NCBI GenBank assembly: GCA_024741835.1
Contig: JAENRP010000334.1
Coordinates: 1 to 47,768, forward strand
DNA: 47,768 nt
Source: Diplocarpon mali
Taxonomy: Eukaryota; Ascomycota; Leotiomycetes; Helotiales; Drepanopezizaceae
Direction: 5' to 3'
The translations under genes and the position numbers were made by a program. Every line of letters begins with the position of its first letter. The first letter of the stretch is position 1. The notes under the pieces are model-generated. The model ran no database searches and was not told the origin of the DNA. It saw only the letters and a program-made list of their open reading frames with translations. Positions 1 through 11,219 of the stretch are shown here, in pieces.

Positions 1-1478
1 TTAATTTTAGCCTTAAAGATCACTTTATAATTATTATTTATAAATTATATAAATTGATTATTAAAAACTCCTATATAATTTAATTCTATATAAATCTTAT
101 AATTAAATAAAAGATTAATGCCTAAGCTAAGCATAAAGAGAATATTTTATAAAAGGAAAGAAACACTAGTAACATTTATCTCTACTATACTTATTAAGTC
201 TATATATAACCTTCTACTACCAACCTTAATAAAGCGCCTTTTTATTTTAATAAGTAGGCCTTTAAATAGGTAGAGTCTATTAATTATATATACTATATAA
301 CTAATATCACTATACCAATTAGATTTAAAGATCTTATAAAGATCGGCTTTTAAGATATAAGCATCTTTATTATAATTATTATCTAAATCATTAGAAGTAG
401 ATTCAAGTTCAAATAACCTACTATTATTATTAGAAGTATCTGCTAAAGTTCTGGCTAAATAGCCTTTTCCTTTGCCTTTCTTTAATAGTTATAGCCTTCG
501 GTAGGATAAGGGCAGTTTACTTCTTAATTTTTACTTTAATTGCTTCTTAATATTAAAGCTAGCAACTATATTAATCAGTTGCCTTTTAACTTTACAATTA
601 ATAATATTATAAGCACTATTATAGAAGTAGCATCCCCGATAAGCTTAAGGGCTTGTCTTACGCTCCTTCCTCTTCTTAGGCTTATCGTTGCCTTATAATA
701 TAGCATTTGCCGATTTAAAGCGTCCTTTGAAGTCTTACTCGACAGTTCGAAAGAGGTCGATCTTCTTATAAATCTTAAGGTTAGGTTAAATAAGAAGAGA
801 TTATTTCGCAATAGCAAACTTAAAAGAAAGGCTATTAAGTAAGAAACTAAAAAGCTAAGTTTCCTTAAAAGTCATAGCTATCCTAGGATCTATAGCTCTT
901 ATTCTCTTCCTTACTTTATATAATATAAATTAAGTAAAGTCTATATTTATATCTATATCCTTACTATCTTTATCTTTTCTATACTAAAATAAAGTGATCT
1001 ACTATAGTAGATACTAAGTATTAAAGGCAATTATCTAAGAGTATTTTACCTTTAAAGTATCCTATCTTATCTTCGCATTATTATAAACTTAAATAAAATC
1101 TTAGTCTTTATTACTTAAACCTCTATTAATCTTAAGCTTACATTTAGCTAAAGCTAGCCTATACTCCTTCTCCTTTTCCATATTTAAAATCTGCCTTTAG
1201 GATTCTCGGTTATTATCTACTAAGGCTCTTAGGCTAAGCTTATTTAATATATTAAGTAAATCCTTAGCAGTTATATTAGCTATTAAAGTAGAAGTAGACG
1301 AATTAATAAAAGGAATATAAAGGGCTATTCTTATATATTTAATAAGTGTCTTTTAAATCGCTATTTTAATGCCTTTACTCTTAAAGTAAAGCTTTAAATC
1401 GTCGAACTATTATTATCAGTTCTTTTAAGAGAGTTAAAGGTCTTTAAGTCTAGTATTTCGATCGGAATCAGAAGCTAT
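1..1478 (-). pseudogene. Ty1/copia gag-protease remnant, cut by the window start
   Basis: On the minus strand one frame can be followed from about 1478 to about 60 with many TAA/TAG interruptions. It reads as a gag protein with a basic stretch (KPKKRKERK) at about 650-680. A degenerate zinc knuckle follows at about 590-632, starting C-Y-F-Y where C-x2-C is expected and ending in a Cys. A segment at about 150-330 resembles the start of a copia aspartic protease: it reads W-Y-S-D-I-S, then LYLFKG and RRFIKVG, where the family usually has a D-[ST]-G-A motif followed by a similar stretch. The rest of pol would lie left of position 1. Stops and lost Cys, His and Gly residues fit RIP. The copia assignment is my recognition of the family pattern, not a search result. 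No start codon can be fixed; a frame opening ASDSDRN at about 1478 is one candidate. It is non-functional. Confidence 0.62.
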
Positions 1479-2079
1479 TACCGTTTCAAATAGAATTGCG
1501 TTTAAAATCAAATAAATTAAATAGTTAAAGGCACTCCTCCTATTAAAAAGTCGAAATAATTAAATAGCAGGTATTATAAAAGTATTAAATAGGGAAGAAG
1601 TCCTCTTATCGAAAAGGGTTTTTAGGCTATAATATAAGGAATCACACCTCCTATAAAATATAATAAAGCAAGGAATCACACCTCTTATAGTACCAAAAGG
1701 GTTATAGAGCAAGGAATCACACCTCTTATAATATAGGTTAGCTAAATAGGGAATCATACCTCTTATTCGCCAATTGCTCGCCTCTTACTACAAATCTTAT
1801 TCAACTTCCTACTAATAGTTGCAGCGCAAGTGCTTTCTAAAGGAAGTCAATAATCTATTATCAGTCTATCTAAGGCTTATAACCTATTAAACTTAAGTAA
1901 GTCGGCGCAATAGGTAAAAGAGGCTTCTAAAGGTCGATGGTCGATATATTAGTAAGAGTTAAGGAAGGAAGGTTACCCCTTTCTTCCCTACAACTATATA
2001 TATATCAATATCCTACTGACTAAGCAATAGGGTCATATAACAATATATCGGAGTGATGGCTATATCACCCATCTCAACA
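1479..2079 (-). mobile_element. Copia-type LTR and leader region
   Basis: Read on the minus strand this begins with TGTTGAGATGGGTGATATAG at 2079, a typical TG start for an LTR, directly abutting gypsy fragment D. It retains many CpA and TpG dinucleotides, so it is less mutated than its surroundings. It ends just before the gag-like frame near 1478. The inner LTR border and primer-binding site cannot be placed without the partner LTR, which is outside the window. The block includes a short degenerate tandem repeat. Confidence 0.5.
1636..1766. repeat. Four-unit degenerate tandem repeat
   Basis: The core AAGGAATCACACCTCTTATA recurs at 1636-1653, 1670-1689, 1711-1730 and 1749-1766 with spacing of 34-41 bp. 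The CACACC core is unmutated in the first three units, and only the fourth reads CATACC. It lies in the copia LTR/leader. Confidence 0.75.
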
Positions 2080-3396
2080 TACCTTTAGGTTCCTTTATCT
2101 TCTATAATTTAAAGACATTTAATTAAGGCTAAGTGCTTCTTAGAGTTCTTTTATATTATAATTTCTATTTCCTTATTATTATTCAAATCTTTAAAGGCAA
2201 CTGGGATATGCTTTCTTAGCACTTTGTTAAAGCGTTTAGTTAAACTAAATAGGTCTTTAAATATAAGGTTAATTTGCTAAGCTATAATATTCTCTATAGC
2301 TTTCTCTATTGCGGTTGAACTAGTGTATTTATTAATGAATTTCTTTTATTTTAATATCTATCTCTTTTGCTTAAGGTCAGAGGTTTATATAATAACTTCG
2401 ACTTCTTAATCTTTAAGCTTAGAGCTATCTTTATCTATTATATCTCTAATTAATTCGTCTACTATATCGGCTTTATCCTTATTTATTATAGTTTTAAATT
2501 ATTAGGTGTCTTTTAGCATTTGGACTTTATATTAAGATTCCTAAGTTGTATATATTAATTTCTAGACTTTAGCTGGTTTTATTAGTATTAAAGGAGTGGT
2601 AGATCTAGAAGGATACTAAGTATTCTAAGGGTTTCTAGATATAGAAGTAGCATTAATATTAGCAGATATATTACTATTAACCTACTTTAAAATAGAAATA
2701 CCTTTAACTTTAATAGCAGTCTAGTTCGAAGTTTAGTTAATAAGTACTCCCTTAGGTAGATTATTAGCTAGACTTATATATATATAAGTTAAGACCTTAA
2801 AGTTGATTTCGATAATGCGCTTCTATTTGGCCAAATCCTTATCCTACTTTATATTATATATTATTATTCGAATAGTTTATAGCTATAAATGATTCTAGTG
2901 TTTTTTAATAAGAATAGCATCTGGCCTAGGATCTTTAATATAAAGCATCTTATACTTATTAATATATATGACCTTAGTATTAATAAAATGAAGGAAAAGA
3001 GGGCAATTGTTGCGGTACTTATATAGAGTATAATTAGGTTCTTTATTATTGTAAAAGTTATAGGTTAATTGTCTTCTATTGCTATTTCCTTAGTATCTTA
3101 TAGCATTAATATTAGTAGAGTGCTAGTTAGGATTAATTCCTCCTTCTTTAGTTAGCTATTATATTCTTATATTAGCTAGTTATTCTAAATGATAAGAAGT
3201 AGGAGTCTGGTAATAGGAACTATTAGGTTAGCTTATAATAGCTGAGTTTTATCTATTACTAAACTAGGGAATATGCTATTTTTCTTATAAGAGATTATTA
3301 ATCCTAGTTTTTAAGCTTTGGATTTAGAGTTCTATAAATTAAGTCTTAAGTTCCTTAATTCTAGGGTTAGATCTTACTCTTAGGTTAGGCCTGCGA
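2080..3396 (-). pseudogene. Gypsy copy D: internal gag-protease fragment
   Basis: This stretch is collinear with 29951-31266 of copy B in the same orientation. It covers roughly gag residue 247 onward into the segment before the protease, including the zinc-cluster region. It carries independent RIP-type differences from B. Both ends are insertion junctions: the copia LTR begins at 2079, and the 5' LTR of copy A begins at 3397. The cut at 3396 falls inside palindrome site P2, two bases short of its end. No frame remains open and the rest of element D is not in the window. Confidence 0.82.
3376..3396. repeat. Palindrome P2 (copy D), interrupted
   Basis: This holds the first 21 of 23 bases of the gag palindrome. 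The last two bases are lost where copy A's LTR starts at 3397. Compare the complete sites at 5323 and 31247. Confidence 0.7.
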
Positions 3397-3641
3397 TATA
3401 GAGACCTAGGACGGATAGGTCTTATGATATATATCATATGATCGGCGCAGGACGGTAGGAGGATAAAAGGGCTATCTTCTATATATAGAAATAGCGCGTG
3501 TCGCTATAGTACTGAATATACCCTATACTTAGGACTTGTTCTTAATATTATATCTAAGAGAGCCTGCTTATAGTGCTTCCTCCTCTTGTTTTTAAGTCTT
3601 CCTTTAGGCCTATTCTTATATTATCTCCCTTCTGTTTTATA
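3397..3641 (+). repeat. 5' LTR of copy A (245 bp)
   Basis: It is the same length as the three other LTRs in the window. It starts TATAGAGACC and ends GTTTTATA. Family LTRs normally start TG and end CA, so I infer TG-to-TA and CA-to-TA changes by RIP. Borders were set by comparing all four LTRs and their different flanks. Confidence 0.85.
3479..3488 (+). promoter_or_regulatory. Candidate TATA box in the LTR
   Basis: CTATATATAG lies about 80 bp inside the LTR and is conserved in all four LTRs. Its place fits a U3 promoter, but short AT motifs are common in this DNA, so the call is tentative. Confidence 0.3.
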
Positions 3642-3642
3642 T

Positions 3643-3660
3643 TAGTGACTTACGCAGGGA
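3643..3660 (+). other. Candidate primer-binding site, copy A
   Basis: One base after the LTR end the sequence reads TAGTGACTTACGCAGGGA. A primer-binding site usually starts TGG; TAG is its expected RIP product. Copy B has the same site (TAGTAACTTATATAAGGA). I cannot name the tRNA. Confidence 0.4.
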
Positions 3661-4584
3661 CCGATTTCTTAAGATTTCCGTCCTTATATAACCTTATCGA
3701 TCTCTTAGTTCGTAGATAAAAGACCGGCCTTTGAAATACGTCTTTAAAACACTTATAGCATCTTGATCAACTTTAAAAACCTTATCCTTAATTGCTTAGT
3801 TACTTGGAATTGTCGATTTTCGTTTAGCAACTATTAATAACCTTAGATTTTCCCTTTTCGGCTCTGCTTTGAAAACCCCTATTTTCTTCCTTAACTTTGA
3901 GATTTTCGGAATTTTCGGCTTCTTAGTATAAAAAGTTTGGCGAATCCTATAATAGTAATCTTAAATAGTAGTAGTTTTAAGTACTTAAGTAATACTAAGC
4001 GCAAACTCCAATTGGAAGTGTTTCCTTAGAATCTTTAGAAATCCGAATCTGATAATTCAGCTGCCTCGGCTTAATAGAACTTTAAAAACTGCCTTAGAAT
4101 TATCTCTAAAGACCCTTTTATTCTAAGGACTAATAGGAATTGGCCTAAAGGTTAAGAAGAATCTTAAATATAAACCTTATCTTAGAAATTTATCTTAAAT
4201 TAAGTAAACCTTATCTTATTGCAATTAATTATAACGCTCCTATTAGCTATTTAGCACCTACTTAGAATCTCTTAGCAAACTCAAATTAAACTTTTAATAG
4301 AATCCGGAATTCTACTCCTAAGCCTAGCCTATAAGTAGGAGGATAAAAAGACATCTTTAAATAACTTAAGGCCGCTACTTACTTTTTTAATATCGATATT
4401 AGAAAATATTAAAAATAATATTAATTTTAAACTTTTCGCTAACCCTTTATCTAAATCTTTTCAAACTCGTCTTAGTTACTTTAAGATTAACTTAGATTTT
4501 AAACGTTTTTTAAGCCCTTTTGAATTTCGAAGTACTCCTTTTAGTAACTAATTATACGATATTAAGGCTTCCCCTTTGCCTTCT
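3661..4584 (+). other. Leader between LTR and gag, copy A
   Basis: About 0.9 kb holds no frame I can support as a gene. It contains palindrome P1. Copy B has the matching stretch at 32008-32931. Presumed 5' UTR and packaging region. Confidence 0.6.
4314..4336. repeat. Palindrome P1 (copy A, leader)
   Basis: A 23-nt quasi-palindrome in the untranslated leader, ACTCCTAAGCC / A / GCCTATAAGT type. It is one of two sites outside coding frames. Confidence 0.75.
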
Positions 4585-5322
4585 ATGGATTTTATCAACT
4601 TAGACGGTTAGTATGAAACGATGATAGCCGCATTTAAGGCTATTACTAGCCACTTTCCCCTTCCTAGTTCCCTTAGTGCTCCTTACTTTATAGGAGCTAA
4701 TATTACTGATTTCCTTAAGTAATATAAGGAAACTTGTTACGATTTTAGTATTCTATAAGTAGATATGATTTCTTAGCTCCTTTACTACTATAATTATATA
4801 AGTAGAGATATTATTAAATCCCTCCTTAAATAGAAGATGTATAATTTATAGGAACTCCTTATTAAGGCTCTTAAGTTTAAATTCTAAGAATTTGATAGAT
4901 AGTAGATTCGCGATACTCTAGCTTTCTTAAAAGAATTTGTTTTAGTCACTTGAACTCCTAAGGAACTTAAGAACTACTATCGGACTTTTACTTGTATATC
5001 AAATACCTTAATTAGCTAGAAAATACTTAGTAAAGTTGAATAAGGCCGCCTTTTCTTACTTAGATTACTTATTAGCCTTTAAAATAAGATTATTAAGTAT
5101 TTTAAGATCGATAAGTAAGACCTTATAACCTTTGCCTTATTTAAGGAATTCTTAGCCTTTGCTTTAAAATCAGATCTTAGTAAGAGAACTATTAATGCTA
5201 TAGAATAGGAAAAAGCCTTTACTTCCTCTTATACTAAAGACCTTAAGAGCCTGGTCTAAGAATACTCGAAAGCTTTAAAAGTTATAGAAGAGGCAAAGAA
5301 GAACCTAGTAGTTATACCTTTT

Positions 5323-5345
5323 ACTTATAGTCCTAACCTAAGAGT
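5323..5345. repeat. Palindrome P2 (copy A, gag)
   Basis: 23 nt, read in gag as T-Y-S-P-N-L-R-V at residue 247. The same residue number holds in copy B. Confidence 0.8.
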
Positions 5346-7067
5346 AAGATCCAACCTTAGAATTGAGGAACTTAAGACCTAATTTGTAGAACTTTAAATC
5401 TAGAGCTTAGAAACTTAGATTAATAATCTCTTATAGGAAAAATAGCATATTTTGCAATTTGGTAATAAGTAAAACTCAGCTATTATAAGCCAATTTAGTA
5501 GTTCCTATTACTAGACTCCTGCTTCTTATTATTCGGAATAATTAGCTAATATAAGAATGCAATAGCTGGCTAAAGAAGGAGGAATTGATCCTAACTAGCA
5601 CTCTGCTAATATTAATACTATAGGATACTAAGGAAACGGCAATAGAAGATAATTAACTTGCAACTTTTGTAATAATGAAGAACCTAACTGCGCTTTATAT
5701 AAGTATTGTAACGATTGCCCTCTTTTCCTTTGTTTTATTAATACTAGGGTTATATATATTAATAAGTATAGGATGCTTTATATTAAAGATCCTAGGCTAG
5801 AAGCTATCCCTATTAAAAAGTACTAGAATCGCTTATACTTATAGACTATTTGAATGATAATATATAGTATAAAATAGGACGAGAATTTGGTCGAACGATA
5901 GCATATTATAGAAATAAACGCTAAAATTCCAACTTATATATATATAGGTCTAATTAGCAACCTATTTAAGGGAGTTCTTAAAGAACTAGCTTCTGATTAA
6001 ATAGCTATAGAAGTTAAAGGCATCTCTATCTTAGGATAGGTTAATAATAATATTTTAGCTAATATTAATACTGCTTCTGTATTTAGGAACCCTCGGAATT
6101 CTTAGCGTCCTTTTAGATCTACTACTTCCTTAATACTAATAAAACTAGCCAAAGTCTAAAAATCAACGCATGCGACTTAGGAATCTTAGTATAGAGTCCA
6201 AATGCTAAAAGATACTTAATAATTTAAAACTATAGTAGATAAGGATAAAGCTAATATAGTAGACGATTTGATTAGAGATATAATAGATAAAGATAGTTTT
6301 AAGCTTAAAGATTAAAAAGTTAAAGTTATTATACGGACCCTTAACTTTAAATGAAAGAGACAGATATTAAAATAGGAAAAATTCGTTAATAAATACGCTA
6401 GTTTAACCGCAATAGAGAAAGCTATAGAGAATATTATAGCTTAGCAAATTAACCTTACGTTTAAAGACCTATTTAATTTGATTAGACGCTTTAATAAAGT
6501 GCTAAGAAAGTATATTCCAATTGCTTTTAAAGATTTGAATAATAATAAGGAAATGGAAATTATAATATAAAAGAACTTTAAGAAGCACTTAGCCTTAATT
6601 AAATGTCTTTAGATTATAAAAGACAAAGGAACCTAAAGGTACTACGATATTATAGCAATAGCTTTAATATCTTAGAATATCAATTGAAATTGTTTAGCAA
6701 TTGCGATAAAAAGCCCTATTGTTATTTATTCTATAAAAGAATTAATTAAAGTAAAGGCTCTAATTGATTATAATTCAGAAGTTAATGCAATAATTAGAAA
6801 AGTGGCGGAAATAGCTTAATTAATAATTATTAGCAATCGACTCTTTATTTATTCAACTATCTCTAGATCGAAATACAATTTTAATAGATAAGTGAAAAAC
6901 GTAAAGGTTAAAGTCAAAGGAATTATTAATTATATTAACTTTCTAATAATAGAGAATTCTTCAAATGATATTCTTTTAAGAATGCCCTTTATTTTAAAAT
7001 CTCAGCTAACATTTAACTATTTTAAAGATAGTCTTATAAAAGCTAGTCTTTAAAATATAGATCGATC

Positions 7068-7074
7068 TTTAAAA
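7068..7074 (+). promoter_or_regulatory. Candidate -1 ribosomal frameshift site
   Basis: The heptamer T TTA AAA is set in the gag-protease frame exactly as a canonical X-XXY-YYZ slippery site requires. A -1 slip leads into the RT frame (next codon AGG at 7074). Copy B has C TTA AAA at the same place. The frame change itself is present in both copies; only the choice of slip site is inference. Confidence 0.45.
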
Positions 7075-7238
7075 GGACAAATGGTTATTATAAGAGATAT
7101 AGCCGAATTCTAAAATAAGGTTTTAAGAAACGATTAGCTAATATAAGGGCTAGACTTAATGCTAATAAAGGAAGGCACTTAGCGAGAAGTTATAGTAAAA
7201 GAAAGGTAAGTTTGCTAATTTTAAATAATAGTAATTTG

Positions 7239-7261
7239 ACTCGCGGTCCTAGACTAAGAGT
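7239..7261. repeat. Palindrome P3 (copy A)
   Basis: 23 nt, read in pol as T-R-G-P-R-L-R-V at residue 56, between protease and RT. Confidence 0.8.
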
Positions 7262-7400
7262 TAAATCTGGAATTTTAAAAAATAGTACAATCGGCGTTTT
7301 ATCGGCTTAATAATTAAGAAAAAAGAAAAATAAGGTAGAGAAGAGAGTTCGTTTTACAAATTTCGATAATTCACTAATCATTTTAAAAAACCTAAAAACC

Positions 7401-7423
7401 ACTTATAGGCTAGACCTATAAGT
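7401..7423. repeat. Palindrome P4 (copy A)
   Basis: 23 nt with 10 of 11 arm positions paired: ACTTATAGGCT and its near-complement. Read in phase in pol at residue 110 as T-Y-R-L-D-L-(stop)-V. Confidence 0.8.
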
Positions 7424-9367
7424 GAAAAATAATAAAATTACTAATAATATTTCTATCTATATACTTTAAATTAACAACTTAGAAAATCTTTTATTTGTTT
7501 TTAAAAAGGAAAATTTGGACTATTTCATAGGATTTGATAAAAAAGGAAAGAAGTAAAGAAGCATAGTACTAGCTAATATTCGAACTATATATAAAAGCAA
7601 AGCTAATAAAGTACAACTAGTAAATTAAGGAATCTCTAATGGCTTAAAGCCTAAAGGATTAGATGATTGGTTTAAATAAGATAAGAAGCTTCGACCTTTA
7701 AAGCTAGGTGGCAAATTCGATAAGTTTATTATAGGCAGATTTTCTAATAAACCCATTGGATATCGGCTAATAAAAGAACATTTTAATATATTGAAAATTA
7801 AAGAAGACTTAATAGAGCAAGAATGCGAACTACTTTATAAAACCTTAATAAATTAAGAGGACGCTTTAGCTTTTGATTAGATAGAACTTAGCCAGATTTA
7901 AGAAGAGGTTACGCCTTATATTAAGATTAAGATAATACCTTATAAAGCCTAGTAAGAGAAAACATTTAGTATTTCTAAAGCTCTTTAAGAAAAAGTAATT
8001 GAAATGTTAAAGGATAGGCTAAAGTAAAGTGTTCTTAAGTTCTATAATAGCCTTTATAGGAATAAATAGTTCTTAATTGCTAAGAAAGAAAAGGGAATTT
8101 ACAGACTAATAATAGTAGTAGTAGAGATGAACCAAGTAACTATTAAGGATGCTAACGTTCCTTTAAATATAGATAAGTTCTTAAATGAATTTGTAGGATT
8201 AACCTATAGCTCTCTTATTAACTTCTTCTTTAGATATAACCAATTTATTCTTAATATTAAATCGAGAGATATAATAGCAATTTAAACCCCTCTTAGGCTA
8301 CTTTAAATAATAAGATTACCTTAAGGGGCTATAAATTCGATCGCTTAATTTATTTAAGTAATTTATAAGATACTAGTAGATTGCATACCTAATATTGCGC
8401 TCTCTTATATAAATAATATAAGAGTAAAAGGATTAAGATTATTCTATAACTATAAAGAAGTTCTCCTTAGTATATAACGATTTATAATAGAATACATTTA
8501 GAACCTAGACTAGGTGCTTATACAATTCGAAAGGGTAAAAGCAATAGTTAGTCTAAAGTTATAATACTATCTTCTATTAATGGAAATTGTTAGTTTTATT
8601 ACTGATTCTAATAGCCGAAGTCCTTAAAGGGCTAAAGTACTTAAAATCGATAAATAGAAGAGGTATAATAATATAGCAGAAGCTCGCGCGTTTATTAGCG
8701 TTATAGTATACTATTATATATAGATCAAGGATTTTGCTAAAAAGGCAGTACCTATTTATTCCTTATTTTAAAAAGGGGCTGAGTTTTAATAGGAGGAACC
8801 TTAAATAGAGGCTATAAAACAACTAAAGCAAGCGTTGCTTAAAGCGCTATATCTGATTAAAATAGACTATAGAGCTGACGCTAGGCCAATTATACTAATA
8901 GTTAATATAAGCTTAATCAGATAGGATACTATCCTTTAATAAGCTAATAGCTAGTAGAGAAGACATTTAGCTCGCTTTAAAAGTGGTCTTTAGAATCTAA
9001 TAGAGATAAAGTATAATACTATTAAATAGGAATATAAAGGAGCTTTAAAAGTAATAAAAAAGATAAGAAGCGACCTTTATAATACTTACTTTATCTTTGA
9101 AACTAATACTAAAGTACTAGTAGAACAATTGAATAAAGCTGCAAGCGACCTACCTAAAGCCTTACTAATAAAATGGATTACTTAAATAAGATTAATAGAC
9201 TTTGAAGTCAAATATATTTTAAGAATGAAAAATACTACTGCTAACGGCCTTTTAAAAAGAACTCGTCCCTACCCTTCTAATTTGATTAAAGAAGACGAAA
9301 TAGATATTAATAAGTAGGTAAAGAATAAAGTTAGTTATCTATCAATATATTGCCTTAAAGGGACTTG

Positions 9368-9390
9368 ACTTACAGTCCTGGCCTGCGAGT
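9368..9390. repeat. Palindrome P5 (copy A), different phase
   Basis: 23 nt at the RNase H-integrase junction. It is the only coding copy read in another phase: the pol frame gives L-T-V-L-A-C-E-S. The same phase is kept in B. Confidence 0.8.
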
Positions 9391-10802
9391 CAAATAAGAG
9401 AATTTTATTATCTAACTACTTAAGTGACTCTAAAGAAATCGCGAAATTTTTAATTATACTTAGATAATTAAAGATAGTTGCTCTTAAGGATTTTTAGAAA
9501 TTCAAAGCTAAAGTTCTGATTTATTTAATACAAGGAAGACGATTATTCAAAAGGAGCGATAACTTATTTCCTATATAGCTCTATTTAAATAATAACAAAC
9601 TGCGAGCTAAGGCTATTTAAGATATTTATAAGAAGACTGGCTACCGAGGAGCTAAGTCTACCTACTACTAACTCTTAAGGAAATTCTTTTAAAAGGGTTC
9701 TTTTAAAGACTGCAAAGCCTTTATAAAAAGTTGCGTCCCTTATTAGAAACGAAAACCTAATTATAAAGAGAATCCCTTATTCCTAACCTGGCTATTAGGC
9801 CTTTTCTATAAAGTCAATCTTAATATTATATAAGTACTAATAACTGAAAATAGGATTATATATTTTATTCTAGTAAAGGAAGACCTATTAGGATGGCCTA
9901 AAAGACGACCTTTGAGATTTACTAACTTTGAATCTATTGCAAAGTTCCTTTAGGAAGATGTGGTCTATTGCTATAGACTTTTTGGCAGATTAACTATTAA
10001 TAAAGGCTTTGAAAATAAAGGAGTGGTTAAAGCTTTTTTATAAAAATATAGTATTAAATAGGTTTAAATCTTAGCGTATAACTCAAAAGCTAATAGAATA
10101 GTAAAGCAAGGATATTGCGATATTTTAAATAGGCTATCTAAAGTTATCTATAGAGGATTTAAGAATTAGATAAAACACTTTTATAGAATACTCTTTGCTT
10201 ATCGAACGATAATCTATAAACCGACTAGAGTTATACTATTTTTCCTTATCTATAGTAGAAAGGCATAGCTCCCTTTTAAATCCTAATAGCCTATTTAAAG
10301 ATTGTTCGACTATAGTCAAATTTAGAACTGTTCTAATTTGCTAATAATAAGATGCCGATAACTTAAGCTTTAAGATATAGATATAGAGGAAATCATTTTA
10401 TAAAAGAAATGATATTAGGAAAAAGCTAAGGAAGCATAGGCTGCTTTTAAAGTACTTAAAATGCACTCTATTTAAAAAGATAATCTTGTCCTAGTCTACG
10501 ACGTTATAAGAAGTATTAATATATTAGCTAATACTAAATTTGACTATCGATAGCTTAGTCTATTTAAGGTTAAATCTAAGTAGAAAGAAAAAGGATACTA
10601 TTCTCTTTAGGAACTTAATAGAGTCGATATTAAAGGAACCTTTATAGCTAACTGACTAAAGCGCTTTTATTAATGCGACTAGACCTTATTCCTTTTAAAA
10701 GACGAATTAGAAATTGATATAACCTTTAAATCTTTTGCAAGAACTGACAGCGATATAAGCAACTTTAAACCCTTAGATAAAGACTAAGATTTTTCCAACT
10801 TA

Positions 10803-10825
10803 ACCTATAAGCCAATCTTACAAAT
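10803..10825. repeat. Palindrome P6 (copy A), degenerate
   Basis: Near the pol C-terminus, residue 1244; read as T-Y-K-P-I-L-Q-I. It is the most worn copy in element A, but B and C keep the arms. Confidence 0.65.
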
Positions 10826-10907
10826 AGAGAATATTAAAATACCTAACTAATCGCAACCTTAAGTTATTATTCTTAAAATATCTAAAGAATATAGATAGGA
10901 ATATTAA

Positions 10908-11219
10908 ACGATTTCCTAGCCTATCAATTGTCTTACCTTCCTTTAATTCTTATTTTTACATTTTTAGCAAAGTCGCCTCCTTTATTATTTAAGATATGGA
11001 TCTTTTAGGATTACTTTAAATTCTTACTTGCTCTAACTTATTTTGCATTCTTAATATTAGCCTTTAATTATAGCATTCCTATTACTTTCCTTAAATAATA
11101 AATAAAAAGTCCAATTTCCTTAATATATATATAGTAAACCTATTGTAGCTTATATGCCCTTTTAATTCTTATACCCTATTGAAATCTCTTATTTATACTC
11201 CCTATCTTTTATAAGCAAT
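10908..11219 (+). other. Spacer between pol and ORF3, copy A
   Basis: 312 bp with no supported gene; very AT-rich with a TATATATATA run at about 11124. The same spacer lies at 25372-25684 and 43976-44287. It could hold a promoter or a reinitiation signal for ORF3, but I see no decisive motif. Confidence 0.5.

Larger units (their letters stand above)
4585..7209 (+). pseudogene. gag-protease of gypsy copy A
   Basis: A single frame runs from ATG 4585 to a stop at 7207-7209 that is TGA in copy B; 874 codons. The N-terminal two thirds is capsid-like and rich in Leu, Lys and Phe. Around residue 359 lies a Cys cluster (C-N-F-C ... C ... C-N-D-C ... L-C) that probably replaces the classical CCHC knuckle. 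An aspartic-protease motif is visible at about residue 728: L-I-D-Y-N-S-E-V-N here and L-I-D-Y-S-S-E-V-N in copy B, where D-[ST]-G is expected, so the Gly is lost. In-frame TAA/TAG codons are spread throughout, so it is dead. The next gene is in the -1 frame and overlaps the end. Palindrome P2 is read in frame at residues 247-254 as T-Y-S-P-N-L-R-V. Confidence 0.85.
7074..10907 (+). pseudogene. pol (RT-RNase H-integrase) of gypsy copy A
   Basis: 1,278 codons including the TAA at 10905, in the -1 frame relative to gag. A linker with two palindromes (residues 56 and 110) is followed by RT at about 7900-8850 with V-T-I-K-D-A-N and the catalytic box at 8406, which reads Y-I-N-N instead of Y-x-D-D. 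RNase H follows to about 9300. The integrase zinc region at about 9630-9750 has Tyr where His and Cys are expected (TGYRGAKSTYY, SCVPY). The integrase core follows, with Asn at likely catalytic Asp positions and K in the segment ANRIVKQG where B and C have E. A basic C-terminal region ends near KRFY. Length is identical in copy B. There are many RIP stops, so it is inactive. Assignment to Ty3/gypsy rests on domain order (RT before integrase) and on recognisable motifs. Confidence 0.9.

Noticed and set aside
575..817. Minus-strand open stretch of 80 codons
   Set aside because: It lies in another frame of the copia gag remnant and shows no independent features.
3643..3660. Naming the primer tRNA
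   Set aside because: The site is altered by RIP in both copies, so a match to any one tRNA would be guesswork.
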